The notes under the pieces: model-generated
The model's database searches: none
Seen by the model: the letters and a program-made list of their open reading frames with translations, nothing else
Told to the model about the DNA's origin: nothing
Shown here: positions 34,868 through 45,898 of the stretch, piece by piece
How positions within the stretch are numbered: the first letter of the stretch is position 1
Layout: every line of letters begins with the position of its first letter
Made by a program: the position numbers and the translations under genes
Assembly (NCBI GenBank): GCA_035578175.1
Contig: JAQMRL010000006.1
Coordinates: 19,193,506-19,257,505, forward strand
Source: Catonia carolina
Lineage: Eukaryota; Arthropoda; Insecta; Hemiptera; Achilidae
Direction of reading: 5' to 3'
Length of the DNA stretch: 64,000 nt

Positions 34868-35798
34868 ACTACAATGATTTTAAATTAAAACAAAGCAGTA
34901 TTGTAAACAAAAAGAAATTTATTTATAAGTACAAAATTACAAGAATTAACATGTGAACATTTGAACAAGGTAATTTAAAAAAAACAACTGGTTTTTAAAA
35001 ATATAATAATTGATATAAAACAAATTAGACAATTTATTTTTAGAGGTAATCCAAAAAGTATAAATCAAAGAAGGAACGCAAAAAAAGATAAAGTTGGTGA
35101 AACAAGAACGTACGACTGAACACTAAATACACAAAACGAAAATTAATTTAAAAAAAAATAATTGAGTACATTGAAGATACATTTTTGATTTGAACAAGAC
35201 AAAAAAAATAAATTACAAAATTAAACAATTTTAAAGTACGACAAAATCTGTACATAAAATAATCTAAACTATAGCTATTTTTTAGGTTTTTAATAATTAA
35301 ATTTTTATTCAATTAAATAAGTAGATTTGTACTGAATTATCTTCGTTATCGGCACCGTGTTAAATTTTGTAAGTTAAAACTTAAAAACTCTTTTAATGCA
35401 TAAAAGTTTATCCGTTAATTTACATAAAGTTTGAATTATTATGTAGTCCCTCAGTTAGATAGGACAAATCAATTCAGCCTCAACATTTTCATGTCAATTG
35501 CTTCCAAGCCTGAACTGCTGAACTCTTAACTTAAGGACTGCACTTATCACTCATGCGCTAAATTGTTATCGTAAAGCTTTTGAAGAGCTTTTAACAAACC
35601 GTTCGTGTTTATTCTTTTGCGTTATTCACCATTTGGGATATTTTAAATTGATAGAAGAGAAAAATGTGTCGCCTTGTCGATTTATTTTGCGAACTCAAAG
35701 TCTATTAATATGAGCATATTTTATAGGGTTCTTTTTACTAAGAGTTGTACAAACATTACTTTAAAGTTCAATAAATAAATGTAGTGATTAAAGATAAT
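34868..35798. other. AT-rich sequence, nothing recognised
   Basis: Purine-rich and AT-rich. No gene or repeat recognised. Confidence 0.4.
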
Positions 35799-35939
35799 TT
35801 TTAAGTTCTCTTGCCTATATGAATGTATAGGCTTAGGAAGGAAAGTATTGTTTTCATGTAGATTTTTCGGAATTGAGTTTTCACCAGATCTACACGTTTT
35901 CAGACCCCGTGAACCCAAAAATATGTTTTTAGCGATTGG

Positions 35940-35987
<48 letters not shown>

Positions 35988-36040
35988 CGCGCGCGTGCGT
36001 GCGTGCGTGCGTGCGTGTGTCTGTGAGTGTGAACAAAATA
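35799..36040 (+). mobile_element. family H element, 5' fragment with expanded microsatellite
   Basis: Starts AGTTCTCTTGCCTATATG. The usual TG run is expanded at 35941-36031 into (TG)n, then (CG)n, then (TGCG)n. The copy stops soon after GTGAACAAAAT. Confidence 0.78.
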
Positions 36041-36253
36041 AACTTACCAACATAGAGCATTTAAATAAAAAAGTGTCCATATTTCTATCAGGAAACTAAA
36101 TTTATTACACTTAAAAATTTCACTAGAAATACAATTTCTTTGCTAACAAAGAAAGGTATTCAGCTATTTTCATGCGAAAGTCTGATATTGCAAGATACTT
36201 CTCTTTTGTTTTCTCTGTACAAAATCTAAGCATTTACTTACTACTGTCAAATA

Positions 36254-37159
36254 CGAGGTGTGGCTATTAAATAACGAGACTGACGTAAAAAAATTTATTT
36301 TAATTTTATACATAATCACTAATTGTCACCTTCCATATACACTCCTTCTCTATCCCTACAACGCTCCATGCGAATTTTCCATTGTTGGAAACAGTGCTGG
36401 AAGTCATCTTCTGTCAGCTTCTTCAGGACAAGTGCCGCTCAAAAATATTTCTACTGACACTTTGTACGTGATTGAAAATGACCCAAATTTTTTTGGAACG
36501 ATAATAACATGTGATGAAACGTGGTTTTTTACTTATGATCCGAAAACGAAGCGCCAATCCATGCACTGAAAGAGCCCAACTTCACCGAGAGCCAAAAAAC
36601 ATCGAATGAGCAAGTCAAAATTTTAAGCAATGATGATATTTTTTTTATATCCATGAGATTGTGTACCTTCACTGGGTTCCTGAAGGTCAAACAATTAATC
36701 AATATTACTACCTTGAGGTACTTTCTAAACTACGTCAAAGAGTAAGGACAAACTCTCCGAAATGTGGAAGGACAAATCATGGGTTCTCCACCAAGACAAT
36801 GCGCCAGCTCATTCCGCGTTATCTGTCAAGTGGTTTCTAGCCAAGTACAGCATCTCAGTGTTAGAACATCCACCTTATTCACCAGATCTTGCACCATGTG
36901 ACTTCTATTTGTTCCCTAAGGTGAAATCTGCATTAAAAGGGACGAGATTTGAGTCTGTGGAAGCTGTAAAAGAGAAAGCGGCACGTCCTGAAGAAGCTGA
37001 CAGAAGATGACTTCCAGCACGGTTTCCAACAATGGAAAATTCGCGTGGAGCGTTGTAACGATACAGGAGTGTATATTGAAGGTGACAATAAGTGATTATG
37101 TATAAAATAAAAATAAATTTTTTTTACAACATCAGTCTCGTTATTTAATAGCCACACCT
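36254..37159 (+). mobile_element. mariner (DD34D) with inverted-duplicated end
   Basis: Both ends carry GTGTGGCTATTAAATAACGA, and the inverted similarity runs on for about 175 bp. On the left this repeat includes an antisense copy of the transposase 3' coding end, which shows that the original left end was replaced. Coding remnants are described in the pseudogene entry. Confidence 0.82.
36450..37010 (+). pseudogene. mariner transposase remnant, DD34D
   Basis: The catalytic part is readable in pieces. VIENDPNFFGTIITCDETWFF gives the first Asp, then a stretch broken by stops and frameshifts, then HQDNAPAHSALSVKWFL with the second Asp. HPPYSPDLAPCDFYLFP gives the third Asp, 34 residues later. 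The N-terminal DNA-binding half is absent, replaced by the inverted copy of the 3' end. The frame breaks again after AVKEKAARPEE. Clearly inactive. Confidence 0.85.
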
Positions 37160-37691
37160 TGTATAATTTATACGAGTAATTTATTAATTATGATTATTAA
37201 TTCATTCAGCCTAGAACATTCACTATCACGGTTATATTATAGTAATAATACAATTATAAGAGAAATTAACGATGCTGAACATAATAATAATAATAATAAT
37301 AATGAAGCATTAAGTAAAGTATGATGGGATGCAAGCGCATTCAGATGTAAAGGGAGAGAGATGATGTTAAATTGGATATAACTAAGATTAGGTAGTAGGT
37401 TGGATGCATTAGTGAACAAGTTAAACTTAGCCGCAAAACAGTTGTAAACTTTAAACAGAAGCAAGTTTGTAACAAAGTGTGTTAAAGACATTGAACAATA
37501 GTGGTACGGTAAAGCTGACGAGAAATTGGCGGGAACAATACCGGTTCCAGCCAAATAATACACGAGTATATAACAACGTGAAATTGGCGGGAACAATGTC
37601 TACCAGTTCTCTTTAAATTTCCCTTCTTTATTATTATGTATAAATTTATTTGTTGTATTTGTACGCTTGAATTAAATGAGTTAAAATGTAG
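37160..37691. other. AT-rich sequence with (ATA)n
   Basis: An (AAT)n run lies at about 37281-37305. Positions 37500-37600 contain a short direct repeat (GAAATTGGCGGGAACAATRYC). No gene recognised. Confidence 0.45.
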
Positions 37692-38898
37692 AAAAAAATT
37701 CGGTGTTAAACACTCGTACGATTTTATCTTGTCAATGTAAATAACGAACAATATAACCTCTGTTTAATGATGAGTGTATGACGCAAAATGAAAATCTACC
37801 TTTGTAGTACTTACAGTATGAATACGTGCGGGAAATCACTAATTTACGCCAAAGTAAGCTCTATAACTTTGTTCATTACACTCTTCTTCTTTTTGTCACA
37901 ATCAAGGATTAGGTTTCCGCCTGTTCCAACTTGCAACAGCGACAAACTATTAAATTATTGCCATCTTTTACGTGGCCTTCCAACATCTCTTCTCCCTACC
38001 GGTTTGTATTGCAGAACAGTATGAGGGATCCTGTTCTCAGGCATTCTCTCTACGTCCTCCCTCCATGCATTCTTCCCATTCAGGTTGCAAACATCCAGTT
38101 TCGTTCTAATGTCCTTAGTTTGGTCCCTATGACTGCAATCCTTTGTTCTTCGCAGGAATCGCATCTCTACCGCCTGTACTCTACTCTCCTGTAGTCTGGT
38201 ACTAATCCTGTGGTATGGAACTAATCCACGACTCGCTTCCATAAAGTAGGATTGAGGCAGTCATTACCTTGTAAAACTTTAGCCGATTATTATACTTTAT
38301 CGTTAAATCCATTGTAAGGCGCAAACTTCAAAAATCCCGTTTTTTACCAATTTTGATGAGAAAAATACAGAACATTACTAACTGACGCTAAACGAAGCGT
38401 TGTAAAAAAAATTTTAAATAAAAGTTGTAGGTTTTTTAATTTTCTACAGTTTTATTGTATACACTTTTGTCCTAAAATGCATGTTAAGGCCGCTATCTTA
38501 AAAGAAAAACATTTTTTTTACCACGAGAACAAAATTTTCCAGCAGATATGGAGTTTATCCTATTTTGTAGAGCATATAAAATGTAGTAAATGAAATAATT
38601 TTTAAAAAAAATTAGGATCCGTTTTTGAAAAAAATAGATCGAATAAACTACTTTTTTCGGTTACCAATTTTGTTGAAAATTTTCGTGTCGAGCCCGTTAG
38701 TAATAGATAACTTAAATTCCCAGTTTGAATTTTGTACAATATTCCGTTCTTGAGATATTTTGTTCACACTAACACACTGACCAGAAACTTGTTTTTTTGG
38801 GTTCAGGAGGCTTATAACGTATTTCTGGTGAAAACTTGATTTCGAAAAATGTACATAAAAATAATACTTCCTTCATATAGGGAAAGAGAAAGTAAAAA
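37692..38898 (-). mobile_element. family H element interrupted by a LINE fragment
   Basis: The 3' end of the copy is at 37692 (ATTCGGTGTTAAACACTCG) and its 5' end at 38887-38898 (GAGAAAGTAAAA). The LINE remnant 37878-38286 lies within it. Confidence 0.72.
37878..38286 (-). pseudogene. non-LTR retrotransposon C-terminal remnant (RTE-like)
   Basis: The minus strand encodes KFYKVMTASILLYGSESW, then after a frameshift AVEMRFLRRTKDCSHRDQTK, REDVERMPENRIPHTVLQY and the basic GRRDVGRPRKRWQ. It ends near a GACAAAAAGAAGAAGAG tail. Same protein region as 14690-15402 but a diverged copy. The reverse transcriptase core is missing. Confidence 0.8.
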
Positions 38899-38914
38899 AC
38901 ACACGATGTATAAG

Positions 38915-39879
38915 AAAAAAATCTGGTGTGAAACACTCACACAACTTTATCTTACCAATGTAAATAATTAACAATATAACCTAGCATTAGTAATAAAATG
39001 TTAGAAATAAACAAAAAAACTAACCTCAAAAAAGATATCTTTATTCTAATCATAAGTGAATGACATAAGTGAAAACCTCAAAATGAAAATCAACCTCAGT
39101 GTGGCTTAAAAATACGGAAAATCACTCTTTCACGCTAAACTAGGCTCTGTAGGTAAAAATGCTCTAAATAAAAGTTGTAGATCTTGTAATTTCCTATAAA
39201 TTCAATTATATACGGTTTTGTCGTAAAATGCATACTAAGGCTGAAATCTTAAAACAAAGATTTTTTCACGGATTTTCTAGGAAAAACACAACATCGCTAA
39301 TTTAAGCGTTATACAAAAAAATGTTTTAAGTTAAAGTTGTAGGATTTTAAATTGTCTACAGCTTTCATTATATATATATATATTTTTTTTTGCACTAAAA
39401 GGCACAAATATATAAAAGGCTAAAAGGCCGTAATCTTAAAACAAAACAATTTTTTATCGAGAAAACATTCTTTTGAAGAATTTCAGGAGACATGGCGCCT
39501 ACCCTATCTTGTAGAACATAAAAATGTAGTAAATGAAACGACTTTTATGAAAAATCGTAGAACCTTTTTTTTGAGAAAATCGCAAAACAGTGAAAAATGA
39601 CACGAATAAACTACTTCTGGTTGACCGATTTTGATGGAAATGTTCGTGTCGGGTCCGATAGTAGATCTAACTTAAATTTCAAGTTCGTATGATGTTCCGT
39701 TGTTGCGATATTTTATTTACACACACACACACACACACTCACACAGACATACAGACGAATCGCTAAAAACATATTTTTTAGGTTCAGGGGGTCTGAAAAC
39801 GTGTATATCCAGTGAAAACTTAATTTCGAAAAATATACATGAAAACAATACTTTCTTCATAGGGTAAGAGAAAGTAAAA
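38915..39879 (-). mobile_element. family H element, full length
   Basis: On the minus strand it starts ACTTTCTCTTACCC and holds an AC microsatellite (39719-39745 on the plus strand). It ends with the terminal hairpin (GTGTGAGTGTTTCACAC) and CAGATTTTTTT. It is head-to-tail with the previous copy; both 5' flanks share AAAAACACACGATRTATAA. Confidence 0.85.
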
Positions 39880-40404
39880 AACACACGATATATAAATAAA
39901 AAGGATAGTTTTCATGGCGCCCAAGTTGAATGATGACATAGTAGAAGTACATTCGTTATCCAGATGGGCAGTCATTCCTTTCTCAGCCAGAGGTAATTCT
40001 ACGCAACATTCTCTCGGATGTACAAACTACCCACCCTATATTCTTCCTATTTCTCTCTTTTATTCAAGCTAGGCTACATTTTGCTTGACAATTCAAAAAG
40101 ATTGCAGCAATCAAAACAAAAAAAAAAAGGGAAAGAATATCTTTTCTACTGTGAAACAAGTAGTATCGTGAGGAAAGTGTAATCTACCTCGACAATTGTT
40201 GGCCATGTATATTGCTACTCAGGGATCACAAAACACAAATAAAACCAGAAATTTCTCTTATAATTTGTTACGCTTTTTCAACTGTTCTGTATCAATTACA
40301 CATTTCACTTTTTTATAATTATTACACGTTAAAAAACATCATTTTATTGGAAAAAGTTTGATATACTTATAAAATAAATATTAGTTACATGTTTTTTAAA
40401 GAAT
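39880..40404. other. no recognised feature
   Basis: Unique-looking AT-rich sequence. Confidence 0.4.
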
Positions 40405-40756
40405 TGTTTAGGTTATCGGCTGAAAAGCTGGTTTGAACATCTAGATATGAAGGGTTTACTAAGTAAATTTAGGAATGAGGTTGTTTACCATGCCTTCCTC
40501 ACTGATTGGAAAAATATACTTATCAGCATGCCATGTCCTCTAAAAAGTATCTACTTTCCTCCCCGCAAATGACACCTTCAATTCATTCACCACAGGGTCT
40601 AGCTGTATAATGAAATTCCTTTTTTTTTAGAAGAGATAATTCTGGCTAGTGTTTTTTATTTTGGCTGACCATGTAATAAGAAACGGAATTATTTTTTTGT
40701 AGCCCTGGAACTAGCAGATAGAATGCAAATAATTTAATACTCCACCTGCCTGTTTT
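40405..40756 (-). mobile_element. family A SINE-like element, diverged
   Basis: Minus strand, from GTTTAGGTTATCGGCTG to CTCCACCTGCCTGTT, with a ~40-bp deletion near the 5' third. Confidence 0.78.
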
Positions 40757-42061
40757 CTGGCCGGTTTTATCTTCTCCAGTGAAACAATAAGCCTAACATT
40801 GCAGATAATAAAAAGCCTTTCAACAAAACTAATGGTTTTCGAGGAAAACGGTTTTGAAAATTTCATTTGGCCGCAATTTTGAAAAAAAAACTTTACATAA
40901 TCAACTTATTCATCTTTAAACGTTTCTGAATTTCGATTATATAACATTTTTTGATACATGGACTTTTAACGGAGATATTCGTAGTTTTTTGTTTACCCCT
41001 CCTTCTGAACTCCCCCATCCCTTTGTGATATTAAAACATTTATCGCCTGAATCCTGAATCCTGAATCCTGGTTGAGAGGGCTAAGAAGCCCTATGATGGC
41101 GACATCGTGTTAAGGAACACCTGGTCGCTCGGGGAACAATATAACAGAATAATTGCAACCTCAAGAAATTTAGGGGGAATTTTATAGTTTAAATAGGAAA
41201 TAGGATTCTGGTTCGTGGGACATTGGAACTGGGACTTGAAAGGAGGTAATTTATTTTTAGAAGTTATTTGTGGAAAATTTAAATTAAGGGACAAGTGGGT
41301 TTAAGAGCGGCTCTTTTATTTTATTTTATTTTATTTTATTTTTCAGTGGCCTTTTTTCAGTTTTGTGGGAGGCCTATTATCTTGGTGAGGGGAAGGCATG
41401 CATTTTACTGAACGTGTACTAAAGGTATAATTTAAGGTAGGGGTTAGTTTATGATTTCAGGGGAGACTATTTATTTATCGCCTATTTTCATTTCGATTAT
41501 GTCCAGATACTAAATACCGAAATTCATTGAATTTGGTTCAGCGGTTCTTGTGTGATGCCGTAACATATAAACAAACGGACAAAAATTCAGTTGAACTTAT
41601 TTTCGGTGATTACTTAGTAGATTTGGCGTAGAAACAAAATTTGGGGCATTTTGAAAAATTGTACAGACAAAATCACAATTTTTATTTATTATTATTATTA
41701 TTTGCGTATAGTCCCCTTAAGGAGAGCGCTAAAAACACAAAAATCTAGCTCTTGGTGGTGGCTCTGTTCCTCCTTTTAGCTTCCCAAAAACCTTTCATCC
41801 TCTCACTTTGCGCCTATTTCTCTTCGTCTGTCCATTTTCGCCCACTTCTTTTGGCTTGTGATCTGAGCTCAGTTTCCTGGTTTCTGATTTTTGCTCTACA
41901 AATTTTGCGGTCGTGAATGTCTTCCATTGTGATGCACAATTCTTGCGGTGAGCGGTCCGGTGGTGGTTTGGTGTTTCTTTTCCTTGCCCAACTGCATTAA
42001 AATCGCCCAGAAGAATTTTCACATGTTTTGCGGGGATTTTTCCTTTGTTTGCACCACTACA
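40757..42061. other. AT-rich sequence with simple repeats
   Basis: Contains (ATCCTGA)3 at about 41045-41070 and (TTTTA)6 at 41312-41343. A transposon-like stretch (TTCATTGAATTTGGTTCAGC) lies at 41522-41541. No gene recognised. Confidence 0.45.
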
Positions 42062-42065
42062 TATA

Positions 42066-42398
42066 TGATATGTAATGAACAGCTAAAACAAAACTAATTA
42101 AATATAACACTCGCCTTAGAGTATTACATTCATTCGAGATCTTCGTCTCTCTCGGAGACATCCTCAGGAACTATACACTACACATAAAACACATATAACA
42201 TTTAAAACAAATATGGTCGAAGACCATATTTGTTTTAATTGTTTAAATTTTATGGTGGTTTTGGTGCAAACAAAGTATATAGTTCTGACGATGTCTCCGG
42301 AGAGAGACGAAAGATCTCGAATGAATGCAGGTAATACTCTGAGGTGACTGTCATATTTAATTTTAGTTTTGTTTTGGCTGTTCATTATATATTATATT
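42066..42398. mobile_element. foldback element with 17-bp central hairpin
   Basis: The two halves are inverted copies: left TAATGAACAGCTAAAACAAA ... CATTCATTCGAGATC; right GATCTCGAATGAATG ... TTTTGTTTTGGCTGTTCATT. The centre is a perfect hairpin (42202-42238, TTAAAACAAATATGGTC arm, GAA loop). No coding sequence. Confidence 0.8.
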
Positions 42399-42471
42399 AT
42401 TTAAGTACTGTTACATATTCTGCGTTTAATAAAGAATTTTTTTAACTGGGTGAAATAATTATTATCAATTT

Positions 42472-43412
42472 TCACTTTCTCTTGCCTATATGAATATATA
42501 GGAAGGAAAGTATTGTTTTCATGTCGATTTTTCGAAATCGAGTTTTCACCGGATCTATACGTTTTCAGACCCCCTGAACCCAAAAAACTTGTTTTTAGCG
42601 ATTGGTCTGTGTGTGTGTGTGTGTGTCTGTGTGTGAACAGAATATCTCAAGAACGGAACGTCGTACGAACTTGAAACTTGAAACTTAAGTTACGTACCAC
42701 TACCGAACTCGACACGAACATTTTCATCAAAATCGGTCAACCGGAAGTGGTAGTTTATTCGTGTAATTTTTCACTTTTTTGCGATTTTCTCAAAAACTGG
42801 TCCTACGATTTTTTTTAAAATCGCCTGGTTTACTCAATTTTTTATTCTCTACAAGATAGGGTAGGCGTCATGTTTGCTGAAATTCTGGGTGAGGCTGTTT
42901 TCACGTAAAAACGTTGTTTTTTTAAGATTACAGCTTTAATATGCATTTTAGCGCAAAAACTTATATAATAAAAGTTGTAGAGAATTAAAGATTCTACAAC
43001 TTTTATTTCAAACAAGTTTTTGTATAACGCTTAGTTTAGCGGTAATTTGCGATTTTCTGTTTTTTTCTCACGAAAATGTGTGAAAAATTGATTTTTTTAA
43101 GATTTCGGCCTTAGTATGCATTTTACGACAAAAGTGTATATAATTTAATTTATAGAAAATTAAAAGATCTACAACTTTTATTTGAAGCATTTTTCTCTAC
43201 AGAGCCTAGTTTAGAGAGAAAGAGTGATTTTCCGTATTTTTAAGCCAAACTGAGGTTGATTTTGCATCATTCACTCATGATTAAAATAAGGTTATGTTTT
43301 TGAGGTTAGTTTTTTGTTTATTTCTAATATGTTATTATTAATGTTAGGTTTATTGTTAATTATTTGCATTGGCAAGAGAAATTTGTGTGAGTGTTTCACA
43401 CCAGATTTTTTT
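42472..43412 (+). mobile_element. family H element, full-length reference copy
   Basis: A 941-bp copy from CACTTTCTCTTGCCTATATG to the terminal hairpin GTGTGAGTGTTTCACAC and CAGATTTTTTT. A TG microsatellite lies at 42606-42632 and a palindrome (AAAAGTTGTAGA arm) at about 42968-43003. The sequence GGCAAGAGAAATT just inside the hairpin is the inverted partner of the 5' terminus. No protein-coding capacity. Confidence 0.88.
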
Positions 43413-43533
43413 AGTTTTGTTTTGGCTGTTCATTATATATCTGTTTATTATATATTATATTATTTAAGTACTGTTACATATTCTGTGTTTAATGAAGAAT
43501 TTTTTTAACTGGGTGAAATAATTATAATCAATT
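43413..43533 (+). repeat. direct repeat of the DNA left of the family H copy
   Basis: Repeats 42362-42470 (AGTTTTGTTTTGGCTGTTCA ... TTTTTTTAACTGGGTGAAAT) immediately after the family H copy. It carries an extra ~16 bp (TCTGTTTATTATATAT). Confidence 0.85.
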
Positions 43534-44325
43534 TTTTCTTTTTGTTATGTAGTAAATAGAACGTTATCGTTTTTAAGTGAAAATAGTTCAGAGACATGAG
43601 TATAAAGTTGTGCGATTGAAAGGGTGAGAGAAATTTCGTATTACATAAGTAGCCGGTTTGTCGAGCTTGTGATAGGGGATGCGTTTCCACCATGCTTTGC
43701 TTGTTCCATTGGAGTGGTGTTACTGGTGGACGTGCAGTGCCGAGTACTTTAGTGCTTTATGCTTCAAGCAGGGACCAAATGTTCAAATGTTTCTAAGCCC
43801 CAGAATGGTGGACCCTACAACTAGACAAGAGAATGGAACTGCTACCGTTTTCCTTTTCCTCTATTTCCTTCCTAACCATTCCTTCATCCTCCTCGTATTC
43901 TCTATCTCTCTCTCTTTTCCCTTTGCTTTCCATTTATTTCCCCCCACCCCTATTCATTACATTAGCTAAGTTTTGGGCCCTTCTACCGCACTGGTCTACC
44001 CCTATTTTAACCCTGCTTCACAATTTTCACATTTCTCGTTCTTCCACTATCAGTTTCATTGTTTTCCCGAAAATTCTCCCTTCCTTATATAGTATTCTTT
44101 TTAAATGCATAACGGAAATTATCCCCTTTTTGTATTATAATACATGTTGGTTTTATTAACATTATATAAATATAAAATTACTTTTTATAACAATTTTTCT
44201 AGCAAAAAAAACCCTGATCAAATTTCTCCCAAAATTTTAGAAAGAATTTTTTGACTTTATTATGTGTCGTATCATTGTGAGCTTGAAGGTCGATCGCAGT
44301 ATTTCTGGAACCTATTTTCCACATT
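43534..44325. other. no recognised feature
   Basis: A pyrimidine-rich block lies at 43840-43960. The 96- and 108-codon open frames here are low-complexity and have no domain. Confidence 0.4.
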
Positions 44326-44374
44326 CGTTGTTGTTAAGTCATCAACGAAAAGGCTGGTTTGAACCTCTAGAGGT
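44326..44374 (-). mobile_element. family A fragment, 3' terminal ~50 bp
   Basis: TTGTTGTTAAGTCATCAACG followed by AAAGGCTGGTTTGAACCTC. Confidence 0.65.
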
Positions 44375-45189
44375 TGTAATGTGCCCGGTTCCAAATAATT
44401 AACTGCCCTAAATTTAAGCTAGCCAAAAATGGAGTTAAATAAATAAAAAAAACAGGATTTTAAGGTTATGCTTAGAAAAAAATTTAATCATATAGAATTT
44501 AGAATAAGATACAAAAATGAGGGTTTAATTAGTAATACATTAAATATATTTTTTAAATGATTTGATTTCTTTCCTTTGTTTAAGTAATATTAATGTAACA
44601 GATCTTAAAGTTTATTTATTATTTATTTTAAAATTAAAGGGTTTTACCATAATGATTGTCCATGCTGTTGTTCACTTTTGATCGTCGGTATTGTTGTCTT
44701 GTTGGAGGTTCTTAGTTCATGTACTCTTCTTGATGATCTGAGACCATCCTCAAATAAAAAATGGTTTCGTTGATTTATATATTCAACAACTCCATTAACC
44801 TTCGATGTTCCATTGTTCTTTCACTCGCGCATTTATATTTATTAATTATAATCTCATTGGTTGAAATTTAACCGCACTATTTTATTTAACCTTTTTAAAC
44901 ATGAAGCCGAATTCAAACACAGTTGATTTTCTATTTATTTTATTTTATTTTTATCACTTTGGATTTACTGGTCATCATGTTTTAAAGATATTTAAATAGT
45001 CATTAAAAATATCTACATAATTTATATTTTTCCTATCATAGTCAAGGAAACAAGCTTAAAACATCATTATATCACATACATATGATTTAGGTTGGTACCA
45101 TTACTTGCTATACCATATTTTTACTTGATGTGATTAGTGTTGGTACGCCTGTTCCTTCAATTAAAGAAATCCAGTATTCTAATTTGCTA
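44375..45189. other. AT-rich sequence, nothing recognised
   Basis: No gene or repeat recognised. Confidence 0.4.
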
Positions 45190-45350
45190 TAAGGTTTTAC
45201 TAAGTTAAACTAGGAGTGAGGTGGTTTACTATACCTTCCTCACTGAGTTTGAAAGTATGCTTATCAGCATGCCAGGCCCTCTGAAAATCACATATTTCCA
45301 CCCTGCAAATAACACCTTCACTTCACTCACCGCAGGGTCTGGCTGTATTC
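45190..45350 (-). mobile_element. family A fragment, middle part
   Basis: Matches from AAGGTTTTACTAAG to CGCAGGGTCTGGCTGTAT. Both ends are missing. Confidence 0.7.
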
Positions 45351-45490
45351 TAAATAAATTTTATGTGTACCGAAAATGAATCCGGAAGTGGAAAAAGTTA
45401 TGAAATTGTTTCGTACTGTTTTTATATATTTATTTTTTTGTTCAGTGACATAATTATATCAAATTTCAAGAAAATTTATTTTACAATAAT

Positions 45491-45887
45491 GTTGTGTTGT
45501 TTAGGTCAACAGCCGAAAGGCTGGTTTGAACCTCTAGAGGTTTTACTAAGTAAAATGAGGAGTGAGATGGTTTACCATTGCCTTCCTCAGTGAATAGAAA
45601 AGTACGCTTATCAGCATGCCGGGCCCTCTGAAAAGCACATATTTTCCACTCTGTAAAAGACACCTTCACTTCATTCACCACAGGGTCTGGCTGTACAATG
45701 AAATTCATTACTTTCAGAGGAGATAACTCTGATTGGTGTCTTTTACACCTCTACCTCTTCTGTTCTTAAATGATTCAGTCATTTAATTGGCTGACCATGT
45801 GATAAGAAACAGAACTATTTATTTTAGCCCTGCAACGAACAGATTGAGTGTAAATAATTTGACACTCCACCTGTCTGTTATGGGCAG
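45491..45887 (-). mobile_element. family A SINE-like element, full length
   Basis: A 397-bp minus-strand copy flanked by a perfect 11-bp duplication TTTACAATAAT (45480-45490 and 45888-45898). Very close in sequence to 34462-34856. Confidence 0.9.
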
Positions 45888-45898
45888 TTTACAATAAT

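Noticed and set aside
34641..34877. Recurrent open frame starting MNFIIQPDPVVNEVKVSF in many places (5744, 13389, 34641, 45481, 51042 and others)
   Set aside because: It is the same stretch of family A read in each copy. Copies show stops and frameshifts and no codon-type conservation, so it is treated as a non-coding repeat rather than a protein family.
35721..36099. Open frames on both strands over 35721-36099 (poly Thr-His and Cys-Val)
   Set aside because: Products of the TG/CG microsatellite in a family H copy.
43679..44159. Open frames of 96 and 108 codons
   Set aside because: Low-complexity Phe/Leu/Ser/Pro sequence from a pyrimidine-rich tract; no domain or splice signals that fit unc-5.
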